NCBI RefSeq assembly: GCF_029227915.1
Contig: NC_079884.1
Coordinates: 7,192,001-7,256,000, forward strand
Length of the DNA: 64,000 nucleotides
DNA from: Hydractinia symbiolongicarpus
Taxonomy: Eukaryota; Cnidaria; Hydrozoa; Anthoathecata; Hydractiniidae
Reading direction: 5' to 3'
The notes beneath the pieces are model-generated. The model saw nothing but the letters and a program-made list of their open reading frames with translations. It was not told the DNA's origin and ran no database searches. The translations under genes were made by a program, and so were the position numbers. Of the stretch, positions 37,901 to 54,100 are shown in pieces. Position 1 is the stretch's first letter; each line of letters starts with the position of its first letter.

Positions 37901-39291
37901 GGTAACGCTGACAAAAAGGGATCATTAATATGGGTAGAAATCGAGAAAGATGGCTTCCATGGAGATTAATTTTTCGCGTATCAGTCATGTTAATATATTT
38001 GGCGAAGGTTTCTTTTAAAAATTATATTCGCGAATTAACTGATAGTTTTTTCGCATTTTTATTTGATTTATTTGATTTATTTATTTTAATTTTGAACTTG
38101 TTCATATCATAGTGACTGACCATTATATTATCAACTACAAAAAAAGAAAACTGTACTACGAAAAAAGGAGTAGAGAAATTAGTGAAATGTTTTATTTTTC
38201 AAAATATCAGTCATTTTTACTACTTTCGCGAAGACTTATTTTTCTCAAATTGACCTCTTTAAGAATTTTTTATGCGAAAATTTTTCGCACATATGGATAA
38301 GGTTTGTGAAAATTGAATCAACCTAACGTACTTTCTCCAATGCTTTATTGGAACAGGCTTTTCTTTGCGAAAGTTTATTCTCCAGAAAGTTTCACTAAAG
38401 ACTTTTGAAAATAAAATTCTGCGGTGTGTTTGATACCTCGAAAGTTTCTTTCAGCGAAACTGCTGTTCAAAAAAACGTTACAAGTAACTATTTTGAAATA
38501 GTATACACTGTCACTAATCTGCATATGACAGTTTGTGTGTGTTGATGAAAATTATTCAAAACTTGCAGGTTTCTCCTTTTCTTTGAACTTTTACTGGAAA
38601 CGTGCAAAAGTGTTCGTTAGAGTCCTGTCATTACAGAGGTCTCTGCTCGCAGCACACAAAGACACCATTTTAATTTATATTTTCATCGTAGGCAATTTTT
38701 TGCTGACGTTAACTGCCAATTGATTGCCGGTTTGTTAAAACGCCTGTATTCGCGTCTAATAGCAAATACTCACGTGAATTAGGAAATCTTCTGCGGGAAA
38801 TAGGAATTATACCAACAATTGTGGATCCCTGAGATTACTTGATCAACATAGGAACTTAATTCCTGCACAGATTGATTCTTGCGCAAGAGCGTACTGACCG
38901 ATTTGCTTCAATTATCACCTGCTGTGAGGACATATATTATCCATCAAAATTTTACTTTTCAAATTCAATATTCGTTAAATAATTCATGCATGTAATATTT
39001 CTTTTCCATTCACATATGGTTTGTTATAATGGATTGGGATTTTTTCTTTTCTAAAATGGAGCAGGTGTAACAGAACCAAAAAAATAAGAGATTTTTTAAC
39101 ACTAGGAAGAATTTTTTGCAAAAAAATTTACGCAAATTACCGATATTTGGTAGATTAACTTCTTGTTCGCGTACGAAAAGGTGGTGGTTTCGGAAGTGGC
39201 AGCCACACTGGCGTCGGTAACGGTCAACCATCTTAATTCGCCTGTTGGGGCTGCTAGTAATGCGAGTTTTTCCAATGAAGCCATAGAGCTG
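34961..39291. other. Largely empty stretch; one possible minus-strand exon
   Basis: No recognisable protein was seen except a possible exon at 37.65-37.82 kb, listed separately. The open frame near 36.9-37.2 kb is unrecognised and low in complexity. A GCGAAAGTTTATTC repeat relic lies at about 38395-38460. Just upstream of the stomatin start, 39160-39235 is unusually GC-rich and could be 5' UTR or an alternative first exon. Confidence 0.45.
37648..37816 (-). CDS. Possible terminal exon of an unidentified minus-strand gene
   Basis: The frame is open on the minus strand from an acceptor-like GATTCAG (intron side ending near 37817) to a stop near 37648. It reads LAGSKQHAQNRSHFASAANL, VKRQVSRAQHQRHGF, RSKGSQNSGLKRG, then IPNVEDNVSF. 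It is more GC-rich and more basic and polar than its surroundings, which is why it stands out. I do not recognise the protein and found no upstream exon to join to it. It may be the tail of a gene or a pseudogene fragment. Confidence 0.25.
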
Positions 39292-42200
39292 ATGAAGAAC
39301 AATAAGGATTTGGAAAATCAGAGAGACGAAAGAGAATTTAAGTCCAAAGGTTTACTTTGTTTACTTCATGTGTTTAAGCGTCTTTGCGTAAAAAATGTTA
39401 CGAGTTTTTCGATTTTTCAAAGTATTTTGAAAATAATGTTTTTTTCAGGGAATAATAAACTTTAGTGTGTAAAGACTTTAGCGAATGGTTAAAAATTATT
39501 AAATTCCACAGGTATAAATTTTCATGCGCTGTAGTTATGGAAGAGTTCTGAAGTCTTGGGTGGTTTTCGTCTTGGCTTTCACGAATTTAGGACCGATAAA
39601 CGTGCTGGGAATTTTTTTAATTTGCACGAGTTTAGATATAGCGTACTAATTTTCAGGCCTAAAAAGTTTTGTTTGTGTGGACACTTTAGTACAAATATTA
39701 CACGCGAAACATTGTGCGTGGAAATCTATATGCGCGAAAATATCCTTTTTCAATTTGGGCAAGGTATGTCTGAAACCTGAATTTTTCCTTGTTATTTGTA
39801 AGAAAATTTAAACTAGCGCAAAAAGTAGTATGTGCAAAGTAGACTTTTTTAACTTTGCGAAAATTAGTACGAATAAGGTATTTCGGTGCATTTAAGCTAT
39901 GCCGTAGACACTATATTCTTAAGCGAATACGTAATATTTACAGATTTAATATTAATTCGTCATTTAGAAGGTATATAAGTTAAACAAACATTCTGCGTCG
40001 TGTTGTGAAAAGGTATTCTTTTTTTATTCTTTTGTTTCAGATGCCGAGGGTTTGGGCTCATGCACGTGGATTCTTGCATTTATTTCGTTCATTATCGTTG
40101 CATTGACGTTTCCATTGTCACTGTTTTTTTGTCTGAAGGTAAGTTACCGTTTCAGTTAAGGAAGATGCTTCACCATACATCACATTTGCTGTAACTTTTA
40201 ATGGACCGACGAAAACGTTCAGAAATCAAAGCTAATATCAAGGAGAATGATTTATCAATGTGCACATGGTAAACGTATCTGCAACAGTTTCTCTTTTAGG
40301 AATCACTCTGCAACGTCTCGTTGTTTTAAGTTTTTCGACTAACATTCGTTCATAAAAGAGTCCATTTCAAAATTTCAATCTTCAAATTTAAGTCTGATAC
40401 TGGTTTTTTCATTTTTTCATTTTTGAAATTGCTTGTCTATTGGATTGGGACCTATCTGTTGAGACCCAATATACCTATTATGTAGTTTTCATGCCTCCCC
40501 AACCCCGCCCCTGTACCTTTTCTGACATCAAGGCAGGTACATAGGAAAACTAAAAGAAGCATTTATCTACCAGAAACCTAAAATAAAACATTTCCAGAAT
40601 TAGAATAAACATGTTTCCGGCAGATTTTTATTTTGGACAAATTTTACGTCTTTCATGAAATCATAAAATAGTTACTGACAACCAATAATTTATTGTTATC
40701 ATTCTGTCCTTTTTATATCATAATATATGTCCAAGATTTCTCATACATATAATAATATACACGCATTTCTTATAAGGAACACAAAGTTTGACTGACTCTC
40801 ACTGTTTATTAAATTTCTTTACTTTACAGACTCAATTATTTCTTCCTTCCTGTCAGTTCACTATCCGCATGAAAAGTCCGAATATATTAGTTACTTAGTT
40901 AGCCTATTGCGTCAATCGGAAATCAAATTTTTAATTGAATTAGTCGTTATATGAAACATGCATGACTTCTCCCATGAAAATGCTCGAAAAAAAATTCAAT
41001 GTTGTGTCACCTTTTATTATCTTTACCCTCTGTAGTCTAGCTGTTGCTTATAAAAGACATGTAATATACCAGTATAACCTCACATCGGTTTTACTAAACT
41101 CTTCATAGATCGTGCAAGAGTACGAGCGTGCAGTTATATTCCGTGTTGGTCGTTTACTGCCTGGAAATGACGCCAAAGGACCTGGAATATTCTTTATCCT
41201 TCCTTGTATCGACACGTACATGAAAGTCGACTTGCGCGTCGTGTCTTTTGACGTTCCGCCGCAAGAAATTTTGACGCGCGACAGTGTGACGGTGGCTGTT
41301 GACGCTGTCGTATACTTTCGAATATCCAATCCTATTTGGTCTGTTGTGAATGTCGAAGATGCTCATCGCTCGACAAAGCTATTAGCTCAAACTACTCTGC
41401 GTAATGAACTTGGTACTAAGAATTTAAGCGAGTTGCTCGTTGAGCGAGAAAAAATCAGTCACTCGATTCAACGCATATTAGACGAAGCGACAGATCCATG
41501 GGGAATGAAAGTAGAGCGCGTGGAAGTGAAAGATGTGAGATTACCCCAACAGTTGCAAAGAGCTATGGCGGCAGAAGCAGAAGCATCAAGAGAAGCCAGG
41601 GCTAAGGTAAAACCGCTTGCCAAATAAGCAACTTTTCCTGGCCACTTAATCGCGAAAGCCGCTATTAAAAAATTAAAAAAAAACAGTTCCTAGGGAGATA
41701 AGAGCTTAAAACTCATGTCTAACAGGCATAACGTGAAGCCGTAATAAAGAGGACAAAACTGAAGAAAAAGTCTGAATGATGTTGTTATGGTGATATACGT
41801 TATCGGTTAAGGCAAATTTTTTCAGCGGTTGTGACTTTTAGCTGACTAAAATAATTACCGATTTTCCTGTTAAGTACATATCTACAAAATGTCTGATGCA
41901 TTTTTTGACAAAAAAAAGAAAATGTTTGTAAATAAGTTAGCACTTTGTGTTCTATGCTGTTCTTTTTCTTTTTGTTTGTTGTGGTTTTTGTTTTGGTTTT
42001 CGCAGCTGTCACACAACCATATTAAAATCACATTAGTTCTACAACCCGTAATAGAATTATATTAATGGAATTTGATTACAACATTCACAATAAATTCTCG
42101 CCCAGTTCCCTCAGTTTTTCACTTTCGAAACTTTCCTTAAGCTTTTATTTCTGATCTGATTAAACTAAACACCGGGTAATGGATCTGCTAAAAAGAGTGC

Positions 42201-42440
42201 GCTTGTTTACTATATTTACGTCAAGAGGGTCATGAAATAACGTTTGTGTTGATTTGTTTATAGGTCATCGCTGCAAAAGGCGAAATGAATGCTGCACGTG
42301 CGTTGAAAGAAGCATCTGACGTCATTGCAGAATCCCCACAAGCGTTACAGCTTCGATACTTGCAGACACTTCAAACCATCTCAGCGGAAAAGAATTCGAC
42401 CATCATATTTCCGTTACCCATCGACATGTTAAACATGTAG
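39292..42440 (+). CDS. STOM: Stomatin (band 7 / SPFH protein), complete
   Basis: Four coding exons, 39292-39349, 40041-40138, 41109-41606 and 42264-42440, join in phase to give 276 residues (human stomatin has 288). Exon 2 encodes the membrane hairpin [20 protein letters not shown] followed by LSLFF; the mid-hairpin proline that sets stomatin's monotopic topology is present. Exon 3 carries the band 7 core: [56 protein letters not shown] and [14 protein letters not shown]. It also carries the coiled region rich in [12 protein letters not shown]. Exon 4 gives [39 protein letters not shown] and PLPIDML. Stomatins oligomerise at the inner face of lipid-raft membranes and modulate channels and transporters. 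ATG 39292 is the first in-frame ATG, but the same frame is open upstream to about 39163, so the start is less certain. Exon 1 has a weak GTTTAC donor. Confidence 0.93.
39805..39885. repeat. GCGAAA/TTAGTAC repeat relic in stomatin intron 1
   Basis: It contains AGCGCAAAAAGTAGTA and TTTGCGAAAATTAGTACGAA, matching the order of motifs at 8868-8965. It is probably a small MITE family. Confidence 0.5.
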
Positions 42441-44397
42441 AATTTGTGATTGGATATAAGTTACACAGTCTATCCTTTAATTATAAATTACACAGTCTAA
42501 TTGCGTAAATTGAGTTAGCTAAAACAATTCCAGAATTGACCAACATAAAATTAGGATTCTTCCATAATTATAAGATAATTTTTAATACACAATTTTTCTC
42601 ATGGGATTCTGATTTTTCATTTTACTTTAAATTTAGAAGCATTGTTTTTCCTTTATGTATGTAATATAAAAATACGAAATGACGAACAAAAATTTTCATC
42701 CTTGAGTAGTGCCACAGTGTTTTCTTTTGTATCTAGTTTTAAGCCTTATCTTAATCTCTTGAGTATCAAGTTCTTGGTATCTGTGGTGCAAACAATCAGG
42801 GGTTTTTTTTGCAGCTTAGTACTAATTACTAGAACGGTCCTTTCTAGGGGGGTTTGTTTTTATGTGTAGATAGAATTATTTTAGTTCATTTCTGGAACAC
42901 AATGTAATATTTTTAGGGTGAGAAGTTGTTATTTTCATTTTTTTAATAGCAAGACAATTTGCTATAGTTTTAAGAAGATACGTTAACAATGTTCTAACTT
43001 TCTTCCTCAGACACTTGATAAACCATGTCCTAATGTCTCCTAAATAACCTAAATAAATGAAGATCCTTTTAATATCACCTAAATAACCTAAAATTCGAAC
43101 TTAAAATATTGATTCCTTCTAAAATAGTTTATGGTGACGTAAATTTTTTTTAAATAGTGACTTTTTGTGATTACGTTTTCGTGACATAGAATTGAGCATT
43201 ATGTTTATCTGACGAAAGGATCAATGAATAATATTAACATAACGCACCTATCCCAAATTAGTTTTCTTTGATGTGCCGCTGCTATCTCTAAACTTTTTCA
43301 AACAAAATGAATGTGGTTTTTGAAATCCTCACCTGAAACTGGATAGAAAGTGAAATGTTCAAATTCATACAGCAAACAAACAACCTGTTACAACAGTTTT
43401 TATAATTTTATTCAAATTCGATTCTGCTTTGAAACCAAGGCTTATTAGCACAAGTTTTACAAGTTTTAAGGAAACTTCGACCGTTACATGTCGGTTGTTA
43501 AGTTAAAAGTTTATACACGCACCAATTAATGTTAAATTTTCTTTAATATGAAATAGTTTCGATACATTTTTTAATGGTCCCTTCTCCTAAAATTTGACCC
43601 CAAAACCTTCCGAAATTTACTAAAATCTCCTAAAATTATGAAGTTTTGAATCTGTGGCCACTCTGTAACACATTCCCAGTTCTTGCTTTAGAATTTCAAA
43701 ACCAATAGACTAAAAAAAGTTTCAGATAGGACATTTCATATTTTGCCATCGAAACTCGGTAAGTTCTTTCCTTTACTACTTTCCATCTTAATTAGTAAGC
43801 TATCAACAGCTACTTAAAATCGTCTGGACCAGTTACCGGAGACAAACTTTATTTTCAATAGTCATCCCATTTTGTCTAAAATAAGTAACATGTATTTAAA
43901 AGTTTGTTTTCTTATGCATTTTGTTAAGCGAATCTAGTAAGATAGAGTGAACGGAAACGTTTTCAGCTGCGGGAATACTGAGAGGTAAACAAGGTCCTCG
44001 TATAAAGTTTCCCAAGCAAGCGAAAAGAGTTTGTTTTCTACAAGTGTGGAAGAAAAAGAAATCCTTTTATTTAGCTACTTTTAAAACAGGAGATATTTAC
44101 CGAATTCTAACTCACCTGACAGCAAGTTATCCAAAACTGGTGTGTTTTTATTTTCATTTCTAATTATATAATTTTTACGTCTACTTTACTTTACTTTAAA
44201 AGAAGTTACAAGTATAGGTATGCCAGTACATATACAACAAACTTATCTTGCCTTATTACTGAATTATCGCAAGACCCTACTTCTATATGCCTTTTTGCAC
44301 ATATAAGTAGGGTCGAAAAATTTTAGGTCTGCTTTTTTCCTTAAATATCCGTGTTCGGTAAAATAGACTTCATAAATCAAAACGTCGAGCGAAGTAA
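42441..44397. other. Gap between stomatin and RPS18; no gene recognised
   Basis: It should contain the stomatin 3' UTR and the RPS18 promoter. Short sequences such as CTCCTAAAAT and CCTAAATAACC recur near 43.03-43.09 and 43.58-43.64 kb. No exon was recognised. Confidence 0.5.
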
Positions 44398-44405
44398 TTC
44401 TTTTC
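44398..44405 (+). promoter_or_regulatory. Candidate 5' TOP (oligopyrimidine) start of RPS18
   Basis: The run TTCTTTTC lies 33 bases upstream of the RPS18 ATG, in the position expected for a terminal oligopyrimidine tract. Most animal ribosomal-protein mRNAs start in such a tract, which couples their translation to mTOR signalling. The start site itself is not shown by the sequence. Confidence 0.4.
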
Positions 44406-44437
44406 AAGAGGGCTGACAAGACTACGAGAAGACAGCC

Positions 44438-48202
<3,765 letters not shown>

Positions 48203-51176
48203 ATGTTTTCTTTTTTTTGAAGAATATTGAAGAATATACAAATGTGCTAGTTTTCGCTTGTTGCTTTTCAATGAAAAACAGTGGTAGTTATTTTCATCGT
48301 TTTACTGATAACGAAGCTCTTTTATGAAACAAAGGTTTACCGAAATTGTATCTCTTGTCGGTCAGTTGTGACAACGTAATGTTACAGTCGAAAGACTATA
48401 GGTGTGTGCGCTTTACTTAAAATACGACATACTGTATAACTGTACTAAGGCGTTCCACGCCGGTTCAAACGGTTGGTAGTCAGCAAGCTGGCTTTTTAGA
48501 ATGTTCCCTCGATATTTACGTTCATAGCCAAAATCTTAAATTTTGTTCAAGATTTCTATGTGGCTAAAAAAAGTGATGAATATATTGACTTTACGCGCGA
48601 AAACGTACCGAAATTAAAAATGGTTTTTTATCAAAATAGCAAATATGTCAAGCAACGTGAACTTACTGAACAATTTGTGAGTGAATATAATTTGTAAAGA
48701 TTCGTACATAAAAAGAAGCCACAATTGCTCGTTCTATATTTCTTGTCTGTATTCATCAGATTCGGCGCTATTTCGTCACAAATTCATCGTTTGAAGCTGG
48801 AAGTATGTTGTTGAAAAGGGGAATCAAAACATGAAAAAAAGTTTGTCACTATTACTGCTACCTCGATAGTACGTAAAATGTTCTTGGTTATCTTGTGAGT
48901 CAAAGATATTAATCTTGTGGCGCCGCACTAGTGGTTAAAACTTTGTAAAAAATCATGCAGTTGATACGGTGTGCGAAAATGTTTTTACGTAATGATGTTA
49001 TTCAAGATATACAAAAGAAAAATATGAACAAGAAAATTCCGCATCCCTTTCAACACTTGTTTAATCCAAAGTTCATTTAAAAACAGAAACTGGTAAAAAA
49101 ATCAGGAGGTTGTAATAAGTTGGAGCTCGTAAAAGCCGATTTTTTCTTGTTTACATTTTTAAATCAAAATTTCTGCTGACCCAGCAATTTAGATAGTAAG
49201 TCAAAATCATTACCATACGTGTTAAAGCCCATATTTTGGAGACATAGTAAAGACAAAAATTAAATATAAAACACGAAGTAAATAATGCAGTTGTTTTAAG
49301 GCGGTTCCTCTAGAAAAAACTATATCACAGAGGATTGTCTTTTCTGAAGATACTTGATGAGGATATCATGTAACACGGTACGACAAAATTAAGTCAAAAA
49401 TTTCATTGATTGGTTCCCATGGTTACACGTTGCTAGGAGAAGTATAGGAAAAATATGACATTTTGCTGCTCGACGTTTAACCAAATAACTGAATAACATG
49501 CGTTATTTCAAACGCCTTTTTGGCCGCTTTTGTTTCTCAAGGGTCACGTGTATGGATTGAATGAAGCGCATTTACGCAAGGCTGACTCGTTTCCAGAAAA
49601 CTGATGCGGTATTTCTTGGACGACAGAAAAGCTAAGACGGGCGAAACAGGCAATATTTTGATAAAATAACTGAAAGACAAAACTTCAATTTGAAAATCAG
49701 TTTCATCTAAACACTAGGTGGTACTAATGCCTGCGTCCACAGAAGAAATTGTAGCCTGGGTGCTTCGATCTTGAGAATTCTTGCTTCGTGTGAATTCCGA
49801 GCTTAAACGGCAAAAAGCTTGTCTAAAGATTATTTTATGGACATTCTTGACTTGTGGATCGACAAAAGGTGTACGCCAGCACTATTTTGACCTGAAAAGC
49901 ACCAAATACCTAAGACCTTTGATGACGAGTAAACACTGACGGGTTCGCTTCGGAGGGTGCGTCGTTAAGACAACTTTTTCTGAATCGTTGTGGAACATCA
50001 CATTAAATATTCAGAACTGTCATATATTGTCTTAGGAGGCCCTAAAGTATCATCTACCTATTGCAATGAATTAAACATCGATGAAGGGGCAAGAAAGCTG
50101 TCTAAAAATGCGAAAATGGTTGCTATGGGCGTTGCTATGCACTTATATTTGCAGTTTGTTGGAAGAGTGTCAGAATGCTCAATAAAAACCTAAATTTGTC
50201 ATAAGCACTATGAAAGGGTTACTGCCACCTTAAAGGTGTTTTTACACAATTAAACACACAGTCTTGATTAACCTGTAATACGTTTACAGATACATTATAT
50301 AGGCGCACAGATGTACCCACCGGATCTTGACACGTTTTACCCCAACTAAGAATTTCCCCTTGTGCCACCTTGAAAAATTAATTTATCCACTTTGCACAAC
50401 TTTGTCCCCAGGGTTTTTTGCCTTCTGGACATCTGTCAAGTAAGCGCTAGTGGCTTTGGCATAGGCAACAAACCCTGGGGGACTACGATGCACGTTGCAG
50501 GGACTTATTTCGAAAAACTAAAAACTGTTTTTACTATGACTAGGTAACATATTTTATCCGAAGTTTCGGGAAAGCTCTTTTTTAAAAAAATATTTCACCC
50601 TTAGAAGCTGTAGTATCGCTGAGCATCGGATTTTCGACAAAAAGAAGGCCTCCTATACTAAGTGCTTTGTCCAGATGTACGACGCGGTTTACAGACAAAG
50701 CGCATAAACTTGATGTCCAAGTCTTTGTTTTCATTACACACCAAGGTTGCTTTGTGCAGAAACATCTCTTCACATGTCTATTCATGCAGACGGGAGGCTC
50801 TCCCCCGTGTTCTCCTTTTGCATACAACATGGACTTTTCACAGTCAAAACTTCACAGTTTTAGCCTAGCAAGTATTATGACGCATTCACGTCTACAAGAA
50901 TTGTTTCTACTGTTGTTAAGATAAAAATTCTTTTCACAACTCACTGTGATTGAAAACTAAATTCTCCTTAATTAACCAATTCTAAGAAAACCCTTTCTAA
51001 ACACAATTGAGATATTTTATTTAGCCAATCAAAACATATAACTATATCATCAACATTTTTTTATAAATAACCCGAACAGAGCTTCAACAAATATAAAATT
51101 GTAAAGAAAGATAAAATAAAATGTCATCAACAGCTTATAAAAAAATTAAAATGATAACGTAACATAAAAATTTGTT
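48203..51176. other. Gap between RPS18 and ZNFX1; no gene recognised
   Basis: Open frames near 49.99-50.19 and 50.58-50.92 kb exist but carry no recognisable product. A hairpin repeat lies at 50398-50490. The ZNFX1 promoter should lie at the right end; no motif is assigned. Confidence 0.45.
50398..50490. repeat. Hairpin MITE-like repeat (GTCCCCAGGG family)
   Basis: The left arm GTCCCCAGGGTTTTTTGCC pairs with the right arm GGCAACAAACCCTGGGGGAC around a core with CTGGACATC. Related diverged sequences lie in ZNFX1 intron 1 and near 40.5 kb. I recall similar hairpins as common in cnidarian genomes. Confidence 0.6.
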
Positions 51177-54100
51177 ATGGATTCTTTTAATCAAAATTTT
51201 GAAAATTCAAATAATCGCAGAGGGAGCGAAAGAACGGGTGGACGAAGGGGCGGAAGAAGAGGGCTTCGTGGAAGAATAGGAAACGAGAGCAGAGGAAGGA
51301 GCCTTAATAGAAGAGGAACTGATGACATCAACCAAAGCTTTAGTGAAAGAGGGAGTAATGATAGAAGAGGGATCGGTGGCTCAAGAGGGAACAATGGCAG
51401 AGGAGGAAGAGGGAGTAATGATAGAAGAGGGATCGGTGGCTCAAGAGGGAACAATGGTAGAGGAGGAAGAGGGAGTAATGATAGAAAAGGGATCGGTGGC
51501 TCAAGAGGGAACAATGGTAGAGGAGGAAGAAGTGGTCATAGAGGCAGAGGTGGTACGATTCGAGGAGGTAAGAAGTTTTGCATTTTAACTCTGTCTAATA
51601 ACATATCGTCTTTTGTGATTGACACCAGGTTGTCACCAAAATCACTCAATCTCTTCATCAGAGCTTCTTTTTCACTTTCTGATTTGCCTGTTGGATTCAG
51701 AGTACTGTCTGGTTGAGTTTCAATTTGATTGGCTACCTAATCTCGCGAGTTGATGCGTTCTTTAAAGTCGGGTGAAATTATTAAATATGGCGGAAAGAAT
51801 ATTTTTATAACTTAAAGTTTGTTACGGAAGAATAATGTTATAAAATATGTTATTTTCGGATCTCTTTCGTCTTATTTAATAAATATGTGACTATAAACAA
51901 TTAAATGCTAGCTACATTGCCTGTTTCTATTCTGCTACTGCCTTTATATCTTGTGCACATGCGTTTTTTGATCTTATAAATGAACTTTATGGCTAAGGTC
52001 CCCCACCTTAGCCATAACCTCCAAGATTATGAGGTTGGTTAAGGCTATTAAGAGAACTCAGCCAAGTAGATTTGCACTGCAGGAGAAGAGCATTAGTGAA
52101 ATGCAAATTGAGTTAAGCTTATTCTGGCTAGAGAAATTATTAATATTATAAACACTGGGGAGACTGTTGTAGCAATTTGTGAAAAAAGAAGAAAGCACCA
52201 GTTAGATAATTAGTTAGACAACCCAGCATAAGACATCCAACGTAGCACTACAACACCCCTTCGGTTGTCATCGCCTTTCTACAGAAAAAGTTTCTGAAAA
52301 CATTTATCAGTTAATCAGTTAGTTTATTAAAATTTACAAAAAATTCCATTCTTTTAACTATAGTAGCCATTTAGTCACAATAAAGCAACGTTAGAAGTGC
52401 AATAACTTTAGTAGAAAAAGGCTTTGACTAAAAATTTCTTATCGACTGCTTTGATGTAAGGGAGTTATAGAAGAGAAATATATTTTAAATTGGCGATGCT
52501 TTTTAAGTTCTAAAATTTAAGCAAGTATATGAGGGCGATATGGCTGTTCGAAGAAAATAATAAATTTTAAGGAAATAGTGAGCAAATAGGTCTGATTTTT
52601 TTGGGTTAGATACTTTTTAAAACTTGTTCAAATACTAAAAAAATTAAAGAAAAAATGATGTTGACATAATATTTTTAGTAAATAAGTAAGGCTTATCACT
52701 TTCAAAAAAATTGCTCTTCATCCCATTAAAAAAAACTAGAAATATATTAGAAATAAAATACTAATAAATAATGATAAAATATTAATAAAAGTAATAGAGC
52801 AGGAAGAGACAAAAAGAAAATCACAGCTAATGCAACATTTTAAGTCCAATGTCGGTTAATCTCAACAATATATTGTGATATTCTATGACCCGGTTTAAAA
52901 ATTTATGTGCGATACTAGTTTTGGTAAGATATCCTGTCAATTAAGTTTTGTAGCGATCGCAAGGGCAATTCTGAAGTTTTTTTAACTAGACAACGGCCTC
53001 AACACTTTGGCCCATAAAGGGCTTTTGCCTTTTTGACATCAAGGCTGGTGGCAAAAATATCCCTGGTATGGGCTGCTAAATTATGTAATGCGATTATTTT
53101 AAATCCTCAACCCTTTGGCCCTCTAGCGAATTTTCAACCAACAGAGCCAATGATTCTGCATCTGTCATTCCTTTCCCTAATAGGTCTCTGAAAATCTCCT
53201 TGAGCTTGTCTGACTTATTTGTGTCACAAGAAATGTCGCATGACACTTGGCACAATAAAATTTCAATTCAACCTCATCCCCAGGGACTTTTGGTTTTTTA
53301 AGATCAAAGCCAGGGGCCAAAAAAAACCTTGTACAGGCTGGTGAGTTCTGTGATGCGATTGGTTTACATCTGACATAGATAATTCATTCGCGCGTCATAA
53401 TATACGCAACAATTTACTATAAAGATGGCGGGTTTTGTTACAAAAACAGTGAAAGATAAGAGGATTCCTGACTATAAGAAATGATTAAAGATCAAAGACT
53501 AAAAAAACGGTAGCCAAACAGTAAATACTTTTATAAAAGATGTTATTTTGGCAGGATTCCATTGTTGAGATTTGAAATGAAAATAAAGTTTCTGTTTAAA
53601 GCTTTGTAAAAAAGGCGACTTTTGGCAATTTAGCTGAAGGAGACAAGACATGTAGCTAGCTTGCTCTATCCTCCTAACATGTACATGGGCAGGCGCAATA
53701 AGCCATTACTAAATATAAATCTTATTTTTTATTCACTTTTTTACTTAAAAGAAAGCGCTTTTCTAAAAGTGTAGTTTTAGTCAGACCAGCTAGCTAAATG
53801 CATCTTCCAATTTTAAACAACTGATGTGACTAATTACTAACAATTTTGAAAGTTTGTTCGTCTGTCATGTATAGCTAGCTAGCAGAGACATCACACTTGT
53901 GCAAAGTTAGCCACTAGCTGGAAAAATGTCACGTTTTAAAACAAAATTTGTGTCTGAAAACACCAGACATTTACAGCTGAAGACGTACAAGCAATAGAAA
54001 AAATTTATGTAGCTAGCTATACAATATATAACACATTTAAGTGATAAGAAAGTAGATTAATTTAATGTTAGGCATTAAATTGCTAAGGCCTTTCTTGATC

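Noticed and set aside
39102-39302. Minus-strand open frames over the stomatin first exon
   Set aside because: They are shadows of the plus-strand GC-rich exon; the plus frame joins in phase to stomatin exon 2.
51191-51514. Long minus-strand open frame rich in Pro/Leu opposite ZNFX1 exon 1
   Set aside because: It is the antisense of the RGG minisatellite; the repeats make it open by chance.
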